Shown: positions 1-9,254, numbered from the stretch's first letter. The stretch is DNA of 64,000 nt from Nitrospira sp. BO4 (GCA_030144965.1 JAMPUU010000006.1:186001-250000); one strand, 5' to 3'. A program made the numbers and translations. Notes: generated from the letters alone by a model not told the origin.

Positions 1-48
1 TAGTGCGGGAGCAAGAAATACAAAACGTTATTTGATCCGAAAAATGCG

Positions 49-80
49 AAGATGGCTCAGGTTCTACCCTGAGCCATCTT
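49..80 (-). terminator. Stem-loop terminator of the export operon
   Basis: A perfect 13-bp inverted repeat (49-61 with 68-80, 6-base loop) lies 46 bases past the HlyD stop. Read on the minus strand, the stem is followed within a few bases by a run of five T, so it is a plausible but weak rho-independent terminator. Bases 1-48 hold no gene I can support. Confidence 0.6.
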
Positions 81-126
81 CTTGGGAGAGACTTCTGCGC
101 CGCACAAGGCGTACGGCGCATTCTAA

Positions 127-1572
127 TTACTTGACGCCCTGCCCAGCCGCCCTGGGAGCGAACATCTCAAACACACTGGGCGACCGTTCAATATAGTCCG
201 GTGGGAAGAAGTTGAACCGCCGCCACAGTTCGTACCAGAGTGGCACACGATTCATGATCACCCAGCCCAACACTCTCGTACCCTGGCGCACCTTGGCCTG
301 TTCCGGCCAGGGCTGAGGATCATCCGGATCGGGAACCACCCAGAAGCGATAGTTTCCCTTTCCATCGTCGATTTGATCGACCACTTTGATGACGCCGCCT
401 CGGGTACCCGCCATCAATGAAGGCCAGGCTGGTAATGGAATGGCCGGCACGCCGAAGAATAGGATCCTCACTTTTCGGCCTGGGGTCAAGAGCGGAGCAT
501 CCAACCCTTCAGCTGTCATTTCGATGGCCGGATCGGAAGCGAGTGGAGAAATGGTGACCAGATTCTCTCCCTGCTTGACCGTTTCATTGATTCCAACCTT
601 AGCCATCTTGACAACCGTCCCATCCATTGGCGCTATGAGTTTCGCGGCCTCGATACGTTGTTGGACGCCCTGTTGCCGGTAAGATATGTCTGCCAAACTC
701 TCTGTCGCCTTGGCAGCTTCAGCCACCGCAGCATCTCGAGACGCTATGGCATCCATGAGCTTTTGCTGCACGTCTGCCGTGATCTGATCGCGACCGAAGC
801 TTAAAGCCGACCTGGCTTGTTCAGCAGCCAAAAGGCTGGCCTGCGCTGCCTGGAGACCGGCCTTGGTCCCGATTTCCGTTTGAATCGTCAACTCAAGTTC
901 ACGTTGAGAGACCAATCCATCCCTGACAAGTTGTCTGTGCCGGTCGACATTGAGTTGTGCCGTATGCACATCAATTTTAAGTTGCTCGACCTTCTGTTGA
1001 GCCTCACGAACCTTGTTGTCAGCTTCCACTACTCGGGCTTCTGCCGAGGGGACGGCGGCTTGGACCAACTTCTTCATCTCTCCAATTCTCTTGGTGAGCT
1101 GATCCGCCCGGGCCAGTGCCGCTTGGCGTGTTTGCTCCAGAGCCACCCTCCGTTGTTCGAACAGTGGGAGGATCTCAGGCGCCATGAAGGTTGGATCGTA
1201 GTCCTCCAGCTCGCCGACGAGTTCTCCCTTTTTCACCTTGACGCCTTCATAAATATGCCAGGCCTTGACACGGCCGGTGATTCTAGACTCGAGCTGTTGA
1301 GGGCGATCATAGGGAGTATACGCGGAAACCTTCCCGGACGCCTGGATGGTCTGCGTCCAGGGTACGAACTCGAGGATAATCAGAAACACCAGAAGAATCG
1401 TTAGAATCGCGCGTGAAGCCGTGAACATACCCCGTGGAATTTGTACGGCTTCCCAGCATGGCAACTTGGCCAATGCGGGTCCCTGTTCAATAGTGATCGC
1501 CTCTAACCCGACCCCTCGCTTAATCAGCGCACGTCCCCCACTGTTTTCGAGACCACCACTTAGGCTAGCCAT
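127..1572 (-). CDS. HlyD-family membrane fusion (periplasmic adaptor) protein
   Basis: 481 aa. One N-terminal membrane anchor lies at about residues 55-72 (hydrophobic, ending in FVPW). A lipoyl/biotinyl-like half motif follows, then a long Ala/Gln/Glu-rich coiled-coil hairpin at about 125-305 and a C-terminal beta region. This is the architecture of type I secretion/efflux adaptors that bridge an inner-membrane transporter and TolC. The ATG is preceded by GGAGG at 4-base spacing. It lies 45 bases downstream of the ABC gene and is the last gene of the minus-strand export cluster. The substrate cannot be read from the sequence. Confidence 0.85.
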   Translation of the reverse strand: MASLSGGLENSGGRALIKRGVGLEAITIEQGPALAKLPCWEAVQIPRGMFTASRAILTILLVFLIILEFVPWTQTIQASGKVSAYTPYDRPQQLESRITGRVKAWHIYEGVKVKKGELVGELEDYDPTFMAPEILPLFEQRRVALEQTRQAALARADQLTKRIGEMKKLVQAAVPSAEARVVEADNKVREAQQKVEQLKIDVHTAQLNVDRHRQLVRDGLVSQRELELTIQTEIGTKAGLQAAQASLLAAEQARSALSFGRDQITADVQQKLMDAIASRDAAVAEAAKATESLADISYRQQGVQQRIEAAKLIAPMDGTVVKMAKVGINETVKQGENLVTISPLASDPAIEMTAEGLDAPLLTPGRKVRILFFGVPAIPLPAWPSLMAGTRGGVIKVVDQIDDGKGNYRFWVVPDPDDPQPWPEQAKVRQGTRVLGWVIMNRVPLWYELWRRFNFFPPDYIERSPSVFEMFAPRAAGQGVK

Positions 1573-1617
1573 GGAGCCTCCATTAATTTACCGGCGTTGG
1601 TTTGCCATTCTAAACGC

Positions 1618-3297
1618 TTATGCATTGGCATGATGAAGCATAATACGACGATCAGCATGATCCGTCAGGTTTGGATCCGTTGATACAAAGATAACCGACC
1701 ATGCTTCATCCTTGGAGCACAACCGGCGTAGCACTCTTTCGCGTAACGATGGTTCGAGTGAGTGAATCAAGCCATCGAATATGAGAACTTGGGGACGTCC
1801 GAGGATAGCGCGAGCTAAGAGGATCTGTACGATGTGAGTCGGCGAAAGGGACTCGCCCAGCGCTGATATATCCGATTTAGCTGCGCGTGGCAGAGTTTCG
1901 ACATCTTCCTCGAGCTCCGTGAAGCGGAGGGCCCAGTTGAGATCATCATAGGTAACATACGAGCGACCCATGACTATATTTTCTTCGATCGTTCCCTCGA
2001 TCAAAGACAACTGTGAATCGATCATGACGCTACGGCATTGATTGATCGCATTAGGCTCGATGTACCGGAGATCGACTCCATTGTACTGAACAACACCCGT
2101 GGTCGGAGTTTCGAGACCACCCAATACCCTGGCCAAAGCCGTTTTGGCCGCTGTTGTCCGGGCATAGATCCCAAGTTTTTCCCCAGGTGCCACATCCAAG
2201 TTGAAACCGTCAAACACAGATGCACCACCGTGAGTGAGACTGACGCCTTTGCAGGTAACACGGACTCCTTGATTCAAATGCTTCGGCAGTGCCACAGCCG
2301 ATTCGGTCGAAACGAAATCTTGCTCCTGTGTAAAGACCTCATCAAGGTGAGTGAGGGAGGCGAAGAAATAGTACACATGGCCCATGTTCTTGATCAGGGA
2401 GTCAAAATTGATCACCAGTGCACTGACGACCGCTTGGACGGCTACCAATTGTCCAAGTGTCAACTGCCCCTGGGCCATAAGATAGCCGGCGATACCGAGC
2501 GCACCCGCATGCGCTATAGCTTGTCCCCCCACAGAACCGATGTATTGACGCACGAGGACGGCAAACCGTGCCTTCCGAGCTTCTACATACCGGTTGACCA
2601 AGTCATTCGTCCGTTGCATGACAAACGGTCGGCTATCCGTGGCCTTCAACTGCAACGCATTGTGTGAAATCTCTTGAATCCAATTGAACACATCGTATTT
2701 CGCGTGAGACATATCGAGAGTCGCCCTCAGTGCACCGCGGGAGAGCACGAAAAATGTGACCAGGAATCCGGCCATGAGCACCAGGTTGTACGTGAGAAAA
2801 TAGGGATGGTAGACCATCAGCAAGATCATGCCGACCGTCCCGCCCACTACGACATTTACCAGATCGATGAGTAACGTGGACAACGCCCGCTGCATAAAGA
2901 CCGTTTCAATAAAGAAGTTTGAAAGGTCTCCTCGGGACCCTCTGAATCGGTTCCGAGGGATCTGTTCAACCATCGCCACCGAGACTCTGGCAAAAAGACG
3001 GCGTTGCACGACATCCACGGCATAAAAGTGGAACGTCTTGAACAAGCCGACAAATAACAGTACCAGCAGCATGATACCGGTCAACGTCCAAATCATGACC
3101 GGCTGAATCGCATATGAAAACGTGCTGACCAACTCCTGCACGGTCAACGGAATGATGAGAGAAAAGAATGCGACGGCCAGAGCATAAGAAAGAATCAAAT
3201 GCATGATCCTTTTCTCAGCCCGCATGGCCACGGAGAGCTGTTTCATCAGCGCGTCGAACAGGCCCGGATAACTACTTTTGCCCTGAGGTTCTTTCAT
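1618..3297 (-). CDS. ABC transporter-like membrane protein with degenerate ATPase domain
   Basis: 559 aa. The N-terminal half is an ABC exporter type transmembrane domain with hydrophobic segments at about 36-58, 68-92, 140-185 and 255-300. The C-terminal half is recognisable as an ABC nucleotide-binding domain, but its motifs are eroded: the Walker A position reads ARTTAAKT (glycines lost, KT kept), the signature is LSPTH instead of LSGGQ, Walker B is LIFDG with Gly in place of the catalytic Glu, and the H-loop His is replaced (VSTDP). The reading frame is intact, so selection appears to keep the protein. ATG 3297 sits behind a G-rich SD; a GTG two codons upstream is the alternative. It probably works with the adjacent HlyD and TolC proteins. 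Confidence 0.85.
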   Translation of the reverse strand: MKEPQGKSSYPGLFDALMKQLSVAMRAEKRIMHLILSYALAVAFFSLIIPLTVQELVSTFSYAIQPVMIWTLTGIMLLVLLFVGLFKTFHFYAVDVVQRRLFARVSVAMVEQIPRNRFRGSRGDLSNFFIETVFMQRALSTLLIDLVNVVVGGTVGMILLMVYHPYFLTYNLVLMAGFLVTFFVLSRGALRATLDMSHAKYDVFNWIQEISHNALQLKATDSRPFVMQRTNDLVNRYVEARKARFAVLVRQYIGSVGGQAIAHAGALGIAGYLMAQGQLTLGQLVAVQAVVSALVINFDSLIKNMGHVYYFFASLTHLDEVFTQEQDFVSTESAVALPKHLNQGVRVTCKGVSLTHGGASVFDGFNLDVAPGEKLGIYARTTAAKTALARVLGGLETPTTGVVQYNGVDLRYIEPNAINQCRSVMIDSQLSLIEGTIEENIVMGRSYVTYDDLNWALRFTELEEDVETLPRAAKSDISALGESLSPTHIVQILLARAILGRPQVLIFDGLIHSLEPSLRERVLRRLCSKDEAWSVIFVSTDPNLTDHADRRIMLHHANA

Positions 3298-3341
3298 GAG
3301 CACCCCCAGTAATAAGTCAGAATGTGATTGATCGGCACCTT

Positions 3342-3369
3342 GCTGAACTTAATGACGGCTGAACTTAAT
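3342..3369 (-). repeat. Two 12-bp direct repeats upstream of the ABC gene
   Basis: The 12-mer GCTGAACTTAAT (plus-strand sense) occurs at 3342-3353 and again at 3358-3369, a 16-base period. It sits in the 142-bp gap between the third TolC gene and the ABC gene, the longest gap inside the cluster. Regularly spaced direct repeats in such a place could be a regulator site for an internal promoter. No function is shown. Confidence 0.45.
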
Positions 3370-3439
3370 CACGTTTTGGAACCTACTTCCAAGCCCATCG
3401 AATGAACTATACGTCAGTACCAAGCCGCTTCTTCAACAT

Positions 3440-5032
3440 TTAGTCACGTCCAGGTAGTTTACGACCGGACGAGCCTGCGGCATTTAATGGCTCGCCATAT
3501 TTGGCAAGCACACTTTCAGCCAGTGGTTTCGACAGTGCCCCCCTTGCCCACAGCATCCCTCCTCGGGACACCACATAGTCGGCTTGGGCACGGTAGAGTT
3601 CGTAAGCCAATTCGACCACCGCACGCTCTCGTAGGTTGACGAACAGCACACTCGTCGCTCCCATATTAAACCGAACCCGTTCGCCTTCCTCCAACGTCTT
3701 GGCCAATCGCAGAGCCTCTGTTGAGGCTTTCACTCGGTCTCGGGCCCGCACAATCGCTGAGAGCCAGTTATCAACGTCGATCTGAACTTGTCGCTCCGCG
3801 TATGCTTGTTTCCAGGCCAATCGCTCCTGCTCCGCTTCGGCGTGAAGGACTTTCCCTCGGGCAGCCCGATTGAACAACGGCATACTGAAGAACGTGGCCA
3901 TTCGATAGCCGATGCCTCCAACCCAATAGATAGAGCCGATCGCAGGCCCTCCCTCAACCGTGAGCTTTGGAAGCAGATTATTCTTCGCCAGTTTCAGTTC
4001 GATATTGTTCAATTTGGCTTCAATGTAGAGATCGCGCACTTCCGGCCGGTCCTCCGTGGCTGCCACCTTGAAGGCCGCTATCTCCTCCTCAGTCGGCACC
4101 GGCGTTTCCCCTTGAAACTCCGGTGCCCATTCAGGGCGAGGTGTTACAGGTTGGCCGTTTTCCCAGAGAAAGAGCGCCAGCTTATATTGCTCATATTCGA
4201 CCTTTCGTTGCGCGGCAATGGCAGCCTCTCGACGCCGCTGAACTTCTTCTCTGGCTTCGACCACGTCGATCGGAGCGACCGCACCGGCTTTGGACCTACC
4301 CTCAACCATGCGATAGCGCTCGTCTGCGACGTCCAGCGCACGCTTCACCACATCGGCTTGTTTGACGGCGACCTGCCAATCCCAGTATTGAATGGCCCCG
4401 GCGAGATAAAGGTCTTGCCGTTTCTGGGCCACCTTCACCTCGGCTTGCGGCCCGGCGATTTCCGCCTGTTGAAATTGGGCAAACTCTTCGTTGACCATGA
4501 ATCCCCGCAGGAGATTCAACTTTCCGCCGACGAGGCCCATTTGCTGCGGATAGAACAGTTGAAAGTCTTGAGGGACCGCTATCGAGGGAGTCACGACGTT
4601 ACGGTCACCATTACCAAGCTGCCCACTGAGCGTCGCATGATCCCCAAAGACATTACGGATACCGCCGAAGATCTCCCACCCCCAAGGGTGCCCGATCTTG
4701 AGAAAGGTATCAACATAGCCAGAACTTAAGTGATTCGGCGCGCCACTGGCGTTCGTCAGATTGTACGTTTGATACCGGTCAAACTCGAGCTCGTTCCGAA
4801 TCTTCGGCTCCCACACACCCAATGCTTTGAAGACCTTCGCCCGGGCCTGCGCCCGCTCCAGTCCGGTCGCCTGGAGCAGCGGATGGGTCAACTCAATCCT
4901 AGCCAGCACCTCTTCAATGGTCAGGGGAGCGGTACGGACTGACTGTGTCCGCACAACGGTCGAGTCGAGCACCGGTTCTGCTAGTGCGGTCGCCGGCACC
5001 ATCATCAACGAGAACAGCAAAAGAAGGATCAA
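3440..5032 (-). CDS. TolC-family outer membrane protein, paralogue 3 (TTG start)
   Basis: 530 aa from a TTG start at 5032. The longer in-frame reading to 5170 would overlap the preceding gene. The TTG follows the same AAGGAGCATCC ribosome-binding leader that precedes the ATG of the two upstream paralogues, and gives an equivalent signal peptide ending in ALA. The mature protein has TolC-type long helices with heptad-rich Ala/Glu/Arg segments, and it shares the block AQKRQDLYLAGA and the LEEGERVRFNMGA region with its neighbours. Expected role: trimeric outer-membrane exit duct for the HlyD/ABC pair. It is the third of three tandem copies. Confidence 0.85.
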   Translation of the reverse strand: MILLLLFSLMMVPATALAEPVLDSTVVRTQSVRTAPLTIEEVLARIELTHPLLQATGLERAQARAKVFKALGVWEPKIRNELEFDRYQTYNLTNASGAPNHLSSGYVDTFLKIGHPWGWEIFGGIRNVFGDHATLSGQLGNGDRNVVTPSIAVPQDFQLFYPQQMGLVGGKLNLLRGFMVNEEFAQFQQAEIAGPQAEVKVAQKRQDLYLAGAIQYWDWQVAVKQADVVKRALDVADERYRMVEGRSKAGAVAPIDVVEAREEVQRRREAAIAAQRKVEYEQYKLALFLWENGQPVTPRPEWAPEFQGETPVPTEEEIAAFKVAATEDRPEVRDLYIEAKLNNIELKLAKNNLLPKLTVEGGPAIGSIYWVGGIGYRMATFFSMPLFNRAARGKVLHAEAEQERLAWKQAYAERQVQIDVDNWLSAIVRARDRVKASTEALRLAKTLEEGERVRFNMGATSVLFVNLRERAVVELAYELYRAQADYVVSRGGMLWARGALSKPLAESVLAKYGEPLNAAGSSGRKLPGRD

Positions 5033-5058
5033 GGAAGGATGCTCCTTATGTTGCTGAA

Positions 5059-6606
5059 TTAATCGCGTCCCGGTCGTTTGAAGCCGTTCGTGCCCGCCGC
5101 CGTCAGCGGGTTCCCGTACTTGGCCAACTCGCTTTGGGGCCACGGCTTCGACAATGAGCCCCTCGCCCACAGCATGCCTCCACGCGACACGGCGTAGTCG
5201 GCTTGCGCCCGATACAGCTGGTACGCCTGTTCCACCACGTTGCGCTCACGGAGGTTCACAAAGAGAACGGTGGTCGCACCCATGTTGAATCGGGTTCGTT
5301 CTCCCTCCTCCAGTGTCTTGGCCAACCGCAGCGCCTCCGTCGCCGCCTTCACCCGGTCTCTGGCCCGCACTTGGGCGGAGAGCCAGTTGTCCACGTCGAT
5401 GCTGACTTGTTGCTCGGTGTACAGCTGTTTCAAGGCCAATTGTTGCTGGTCCGCTTCCGCGTAGAGGACCTTCCCCCGCCCTTCTCTCTGGAACAGCGGC
5501 ATCGCAAACCACGATTCCGTCCGATACCCGACACCCACATTCCAGTCCGAGCCGGCGTCCATTTGTCCACCCTTAAAATCCAACTTTGGGAGCAGATAGT
5601 TTTTTGCGAGCTTGATGTCGATATTGTTGATCTTGGCGTCGATGTAAAGCTCCCGCACTTCCGGCCGGTCCTCTTTAGCCTCCACCTTATAGGCCGCGAT
5701 CTCCTCCTTGGTCGGGAGCGGCGTTTCTCCTTGGAATTCAGGTGCCCATTCCGGTCGCGGCGACACCGGCTCGCCGTTCTCCCAGAGATAGAGGGACAGT
5801 TTGTACTGCTCATACTCCACTTTCCGTTGGGCGGCGATGGCTGCCTCTCGCCGTCGCTGGACTTCTTGAGTGGCTTCGATCACATCGAGCGGCGAGGACA
5901 GTCCCCTCTTCGCCTGGCCCTCGATCTGCTTGAACCGTTCTTCAGCCACAGCCAGGGTCCGTTGCTGGACTTCGTTCTGCTTCACTGCCACTTGCCAATC
6001 CCAGTACTGCACGGCGCCGGCGAGATAGAGGTCTTGCCGTTTCTGCGCGACGTGGATCTCCGCCTGCGGTCCCGCAAGTTCAGCCTTCTGGAAGTCGGCG
6101 TACTCATCATTCATCATGAAGCCGCGCAGCAGGTGGGCCGACCCACTTATGATCATTTGCTGGTTATGCCAGAACAACAGGCCATCATTCGCGAGGAGAG
6201 CATGGGCGCCTTGGTTCGTGCGATCCCCAAACCCGTTGCGGATCCCGCCTTCGATCGTGAAGCCCCAGGGATGCCCCATCGCGATCGTGGAATCGTTATA
6301 TCCCCCCGTCGTCTCATTCACGAAGGCCAGGAAATTCCAAGACTGATATCGATCGGCCTCGGTCCGGTTGTTGAACTTTGGTTCCCAGGCCCCGAGCGCC
6401 TTCAGGATCTTCGCTCGGGCATCCATCCGTTCCACCCCTGTCGCCCGCAGCAACGGATGCGTCAACTCAATGCGGGCGAGCACTTCGCTGATGGTCAGAG
6501 GCTCGGTGCGGGAGGACTGCGCCTTCAACGCGCTGGAATCGTGCACCGGTTCGGCCAGCGTCGCCACGGGAAGCAAGATCAGAATCACGAGTAATAGAGC
6601 GGCCAT
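5059..6606 (-). CDS. TolC-family outer membrane protein, paralogue 2
   Basis: 515 aa. A cleavable signal peptide of about 19 residues ends in ATLA. The body is the TolC/OEP alpha-barrel type with the repeated OEP half motifs seen in all three copies. The start ATG at 6606 follows AAGGAGC at correct spacing and is 23 bases past the stop of paralogue 1, so the genes are co-transcribed. The C-terminus (NGFKRPGRD) is nearly identical to that of paralogue 1, which indicates relatively recent tandem duplication. The divergence is concentrated in the N-terminal third, which would form the extracellular or periplasmic tip regions. Confidence 0.87.
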   Translation of the reverse strand: MAALLLVILILLPVATLAEPVHDSSALKAQSSRTEPLTISEVLARIELTHPLLRATGVERMDARAKILKALGAWEPKFNNRTEADRYQSWNFLAFVNETTGGYNDSTIAMGHPWGFTIEGGIRNGFGDRTNQGAHALLANDGLLFWHNQQMIISGSAHLLRGFMMNDEYADFQKAELAGPQAEIHVAQKRQDLYLAGAVQYWDWQVAVKQNEVQQRTLAVAEERFKQIEGQAKRGLSSPLDVIEATQEVQRRREAAIAAQRKVEYEQYKLSLYLWENGEPVSPRPEWAPEFQGETPLPTKEEIAAYKVEAKEDRPEVRELYIDAKINNIDIKLAKNYLLPKLDFKGGQMDAGSDWNVGVGYRTESWFAMPLFQREGRGKVLYAEADQQQLALKQLYTEQQVSIDVDNWLSAQVRARDRVKAATEALRLAKTLEEGERTRFNMGATTVLFVNLRERNVVEQAYQLYRAQADYAVSRGGMLWARGSLSKPWPQSELAKYGNPLTAAGTNGFKRPGRD

Positions 6607-6629
6607 CGACGGATGCTCCTTGTGCCGGA

Positions 6630-8180
6630 TTAATCGCGGCCCGGTCGTTTGAAGCCGTTCATGCCCGCCGCCGTCAGCGGGTTTCCGTACTTGCTCAACT
6701 CGCTTTCGGCCCAGGGCTTAGACAGCGCTCCCCTGGCCCACAACATACCTCCACGCGACACGGCGTAGTCGGCCTGCGCCCGATACAGCTGGTACGCCTG
6801 TTCCACCACGTGGCGCTCACGGAGGTTCACGAATAAGACGGTGGTAGATCCCAAGTTAAACCTCGTGCGCTCGCCTTCCTCCAGCGTCTTGGCCAGCCGT
6901 AGGGCCTCCGTCGCCGCCGTCACCCGGTCTCTGGCCCGCACTTGGGCCGAGAGCCAGTTATCCACGTCGAAGCTGACTTGTTGTTCGGTGTATAGCTGTT
7001 TCAACGCCAATTGTTGCTGGCTCACTTCCGCAGCCATGATCTTCCCACGCGCTTCCCGTTGGAACACCGGCATCTCACTATGCAGACCGACCCGATACCC
7101 GAGTCCCACGACCCAGTCCGCAACGCCCTTGGTCGGCCCCCCTTCAAGATCCAACGTGGGGAGCAGTTTGTTCTTGGCGAGCTTAATGTCGATATTGTTC
7201 AGCTTGGCCTCGATGTAGAGGTCCCGCACTTCAGGCCGTGTTTCTTTCGCCTCTACTTTATAGCCGGCAACCTCCTCGTTGGTCGGAAGCGGCGTTTCCC
7301 CCTGGAATTCCGGCGCCCATTCCGCTCGCGGCGTCACCGGTTCGCCGTTTTCCCAGAGAAACAGGGACAATTTATACTGTTCATACTCCACCTTCCGTTG
7401 CGCGGCGATCGCAGCCTGTTGCCGTTTCTGAACCTCTTGGTTCGCCTCGACGACATCGAGCGGCGCGACCTTCCCGCCCTTGGCCAACCCTTCGACCTGG
7501 ACCAAGCGCTCTTCGGCAACGCCCAAGGCACGCTTCACCACATCCGCTTGTTTCACAGCGACCTGCCAATCCCAATACTGCACCGCTCCGGCCAGGTAGA
7601 GATCTTGCCGCTTCTGCGCCACTTTGATCTCCGCTTGCGGCCCCGCGAGTTCCGCCTGTTGAAACTGGGCGTTCTCCTCGTTGACCATGAAGCCTCGCAG
7701 CAGATGGACTGTCCCGCCGTAGTAGAAATGCTGATAATGATAGGTGGCCAGTAGGTCAGGGGGAAACGCAATGCGACTGTTGGGGTGATCGCCGAAGCCG
7801 CTGCGGAGCCCGCCTTCGACCGTGAAGCCCCAGGGATGCCCGACCTGGACCGTGCTGTCGGCATATCCACCCGTTTGTTGACTCGGAATGTTGAACGCCG
7901 TCGTGAGATTCCACGTGTTATAGCGTTCGGTCTGTGTATAATTCTTGACCATCGGTTCCCAGGCTCCGAGCGCCTTCAGGATCTTCGCCCGGGCCTTCGA
8001 TCGCTCGGCTCCCATCCCCTGAAGCAGTGGATGCGTCAACTCGATGCGAGCCAGCACTTCGCTGATGGTCAGTGGTGCGGTGCGAGTCGACTGCGCTTGT
8101 ACGGCACGCGAGTCGATCACCGGTTCCGCCAGTGCGGTCATTGGCAGAAGAGTCACAATGGCCAACACCAGAGCGATCAT
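6630..8180 (-). CDS. TolC-family outer membrane protein, paralogue 1
   Basis: 516 aa from ATG 8180. The ATG six codons upstream (8198) lies in front of the AAGGAGC sequence that acts as SD for 8180, so the shorter form is preferred. The signal peptide is MIALVLAIVTLLPMTALA. The body is the OEP type with two related halves, strongly similar to the two genes that follow. It is the first gene of the export operon and faces the divergent NhaR-like regulator across a 142-bp control region. Confidence 0.87.
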   Translation of the reverse strand: MIALVLAIVTLLPMTALAEPVIDSRAVQAQSTRTAPLTISEVLARIELTHPLLQGMGAERSKARAKILKALGAWEPMVKNYTQTERYNTWNLTTAFNIPSQQTGGYADSTVQVGHPWGFTVEGGLRSGFGDHPNSRIAFPPDLLATYHYQHFYYGGTVHLLRGFMVNEENAQFQQAELAGPQAEIKVAQKRQDLYLAGAVQYWDWQVAVKQADVVKRALGVAEERLVQVEGLAKGGKVAPLDVVEANQEVQKRQQAAIAAQRKVEYEQYKLSLFLWENGEPVTPRAEWAPEFQGETPLPTNEEVAGYKVEAKETRPEVRDLYIEAKLNNIDIKLAKNKLLPTLDLEGGPTKGVADWVVGLGYRVGLHSEMPVFQREARGKIMAAEVSQQQLALKQLYTEQQVSFDVDNWLSAQVRARDRVTAATEALRLAKTLEEGERTRFNLGSTTVLFVNLRERHVVEQAYQLYRAQADYAVSRGGMLWARGALSKPWAESELSKYGNPLTAAGMNGFKRPGRD

Positions 8181-8219
8181 GAGGGATGCTCCTTTCACAT
8201 CAGGTGGCGGACGGCGCCC

Positions 8220-8248
8220 ACAGTAGCAATCTCCCGCTTATTTTTCAA
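8220..8248 (-). promoter_or_regulatory. Putative sigma-70 promoter of the export operon
   Basis: On the minus strand TTGAAA (8248-8243) is separated by 17 bases from TACTGT (8225-8220). This sits about 40 bases upstream of the first TolC start and downstream of the palindrome at 8272-8286. That is the arrangement expected for a LysR-type activated promoter. The -10 box is a weak match. Confidence 0.4.
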
Positions 8249-8271
8249 AATAGATAAAACGGATTGGAGTT

Positions 8272-8286
8272 ATCGGCTAATCCGAT
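8272..8286. promoter_or_regulatory. Palindromic site, candidate LysR-type operator
   Basis: ATCGG-CTAAT-CCGAT is a perfect 5-bp-arm palindrome. It is overlapped by a second inverted pair, CGGATT (8260-8265) and AATCCG (8279-8284). It lies in the divergent region between the regulator and the TolC operon, about 60 bases upstream of the inferred operon transcription start, where LysR regulators usually place their recognition site. Confidence 0.45.
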
Positions 8287-8322
8287 GTATAGTAACTTCC
8301 CTAATTCGAGACCTAGGGCCAT

Positions 8323-9222
8323 ATGGATTGGCTGAACTATCACCACCTGCTGTATTTCTGGTCCGTCGCTAAGCACGGGACTGTGACCAAAGCCTGCGAG
8401 GAACTCCGTCTGGCGCAGCCCACGATCAGCGGACAGATCCATCTCTTGGAAAATACGTTGGGAGAGAAGTTATTCATCCGGTCCGGCCGCCAGCTGGCGC
8501 TGACGGAGATGGGCCAGCTCGTGTTCAAGTACGCGGAGGACATCTTCGCGACCGGTCAAGAGCTGATGAACACGGTGAAGGGGCAGGGCAATGGGCATCC
8601 GACGCGGCTGGTCGTCGGCATTGCGGACGCGGTGCCGAAACCGTTGGCGACTCAGCTCCTCAAATCGGCTCTGAAGCTGTATCGGCCGACGCGGTTGATC
8701 TGCAACGAAGACAAATTGCGCCAACTCCTGACCGATCTGGCCGCCCATCGTTCGGATCTGGTGATCGCCGACACACCGGCCCCGCCGGGCATCAAGGAGC
8801 ACACGTATAACCACCCCTTGGGCGAATCGGGAGTCACGCTGTTTGCCACGGCAAAGCTGGCCTCGCAGTATCGCCGAGGTTTTCCCCAATCGCTTCGCGA
8901 CGCACCATTACTCCTTCCTACCTCCAACGCCATGCTTCGGCGGCTGTTGGATCAATGGCTGGTCAACTACGGAATGCAACCCAACATAGTGGGGGAGTTC
9001 GACGACAGCGCGACATTAAAAGCGTTCGGACAGGACGGGCACGGGATCTTCCCCGGCGCATCGGTGATTGAGAAGGAAATCTGTCGCCAATATCGAGTGC
9101 AGGTAGTCGGCCAAGCGGAAGGGCTCAAGCAGCACTTCTACGCCATCACCGTGGAGCGGCGGCTGAAGCACCCGATCGTTCTCGCCCTCGTTCGAACCGC
9201 CCGTCGCGAGTTGCTCAGTTAG
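8323..9222 (+). CDS. nhaR: NhaR-like LysR-family transcriptional regulator
   Basis: 299 aa. The N-terminal winged helix-turn-helix covers about 1-62 (LNYHHLLYFWSVAKHGTVT, then AQPTISGQIHLLE) and is followed by a LysR effector domain. The residue pattern resembles E. coli NhaR along its full length (NYxHLxYFW start, GVADA-like VGIADA segment, GEFDDSATLKAFG). NhaR activates nhaA in response to Na+ and also controls pgaABCD in E. coli. Here no antiporter is adjacent; the likely target is the divergent TolC/ABC/HlyD cluster. No clear SD precedes the ATG. Confidence 0.85.
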   Translation: MDWLNYHHLLYFWSVAKHGTVTKACEELRLAQPTISGQIHLLENTLGEKLFIRSGRQLALTEMGQLVFKYAEDIFATGQELMNTVKGQGNGHPTRLVVGIADAVPKPLATQLLKSALKLYRPTRLICNEDKLRQLLTDLAAHRSDLVIADTPAPPGIKEHTYNHPLGESGVTLFATAKLASQYRRGFPQSLRDAPLLLPTSNAMLRRLLDQWLVNYGMQPNIVGEFDDSATLKAFGQDGHGIFPGASVIEKEICRQYRVQVVGQAEGLKQHFYAITVERRLKHPIVLALVRTARRELLS

Positions 9223-9254
9223 CCGTCAATTGGGCTTCGACTCGACAAGACTCG

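Noticed and set aside
5203..6594. 463-codon plus-strand open frame opposite the second TolC gene
   Set aside because: It is the antisense of a clear coding gene; similar frames occur opposite the other two TolC copies. It has low-complexity Leu/Arg/His content and no SD.
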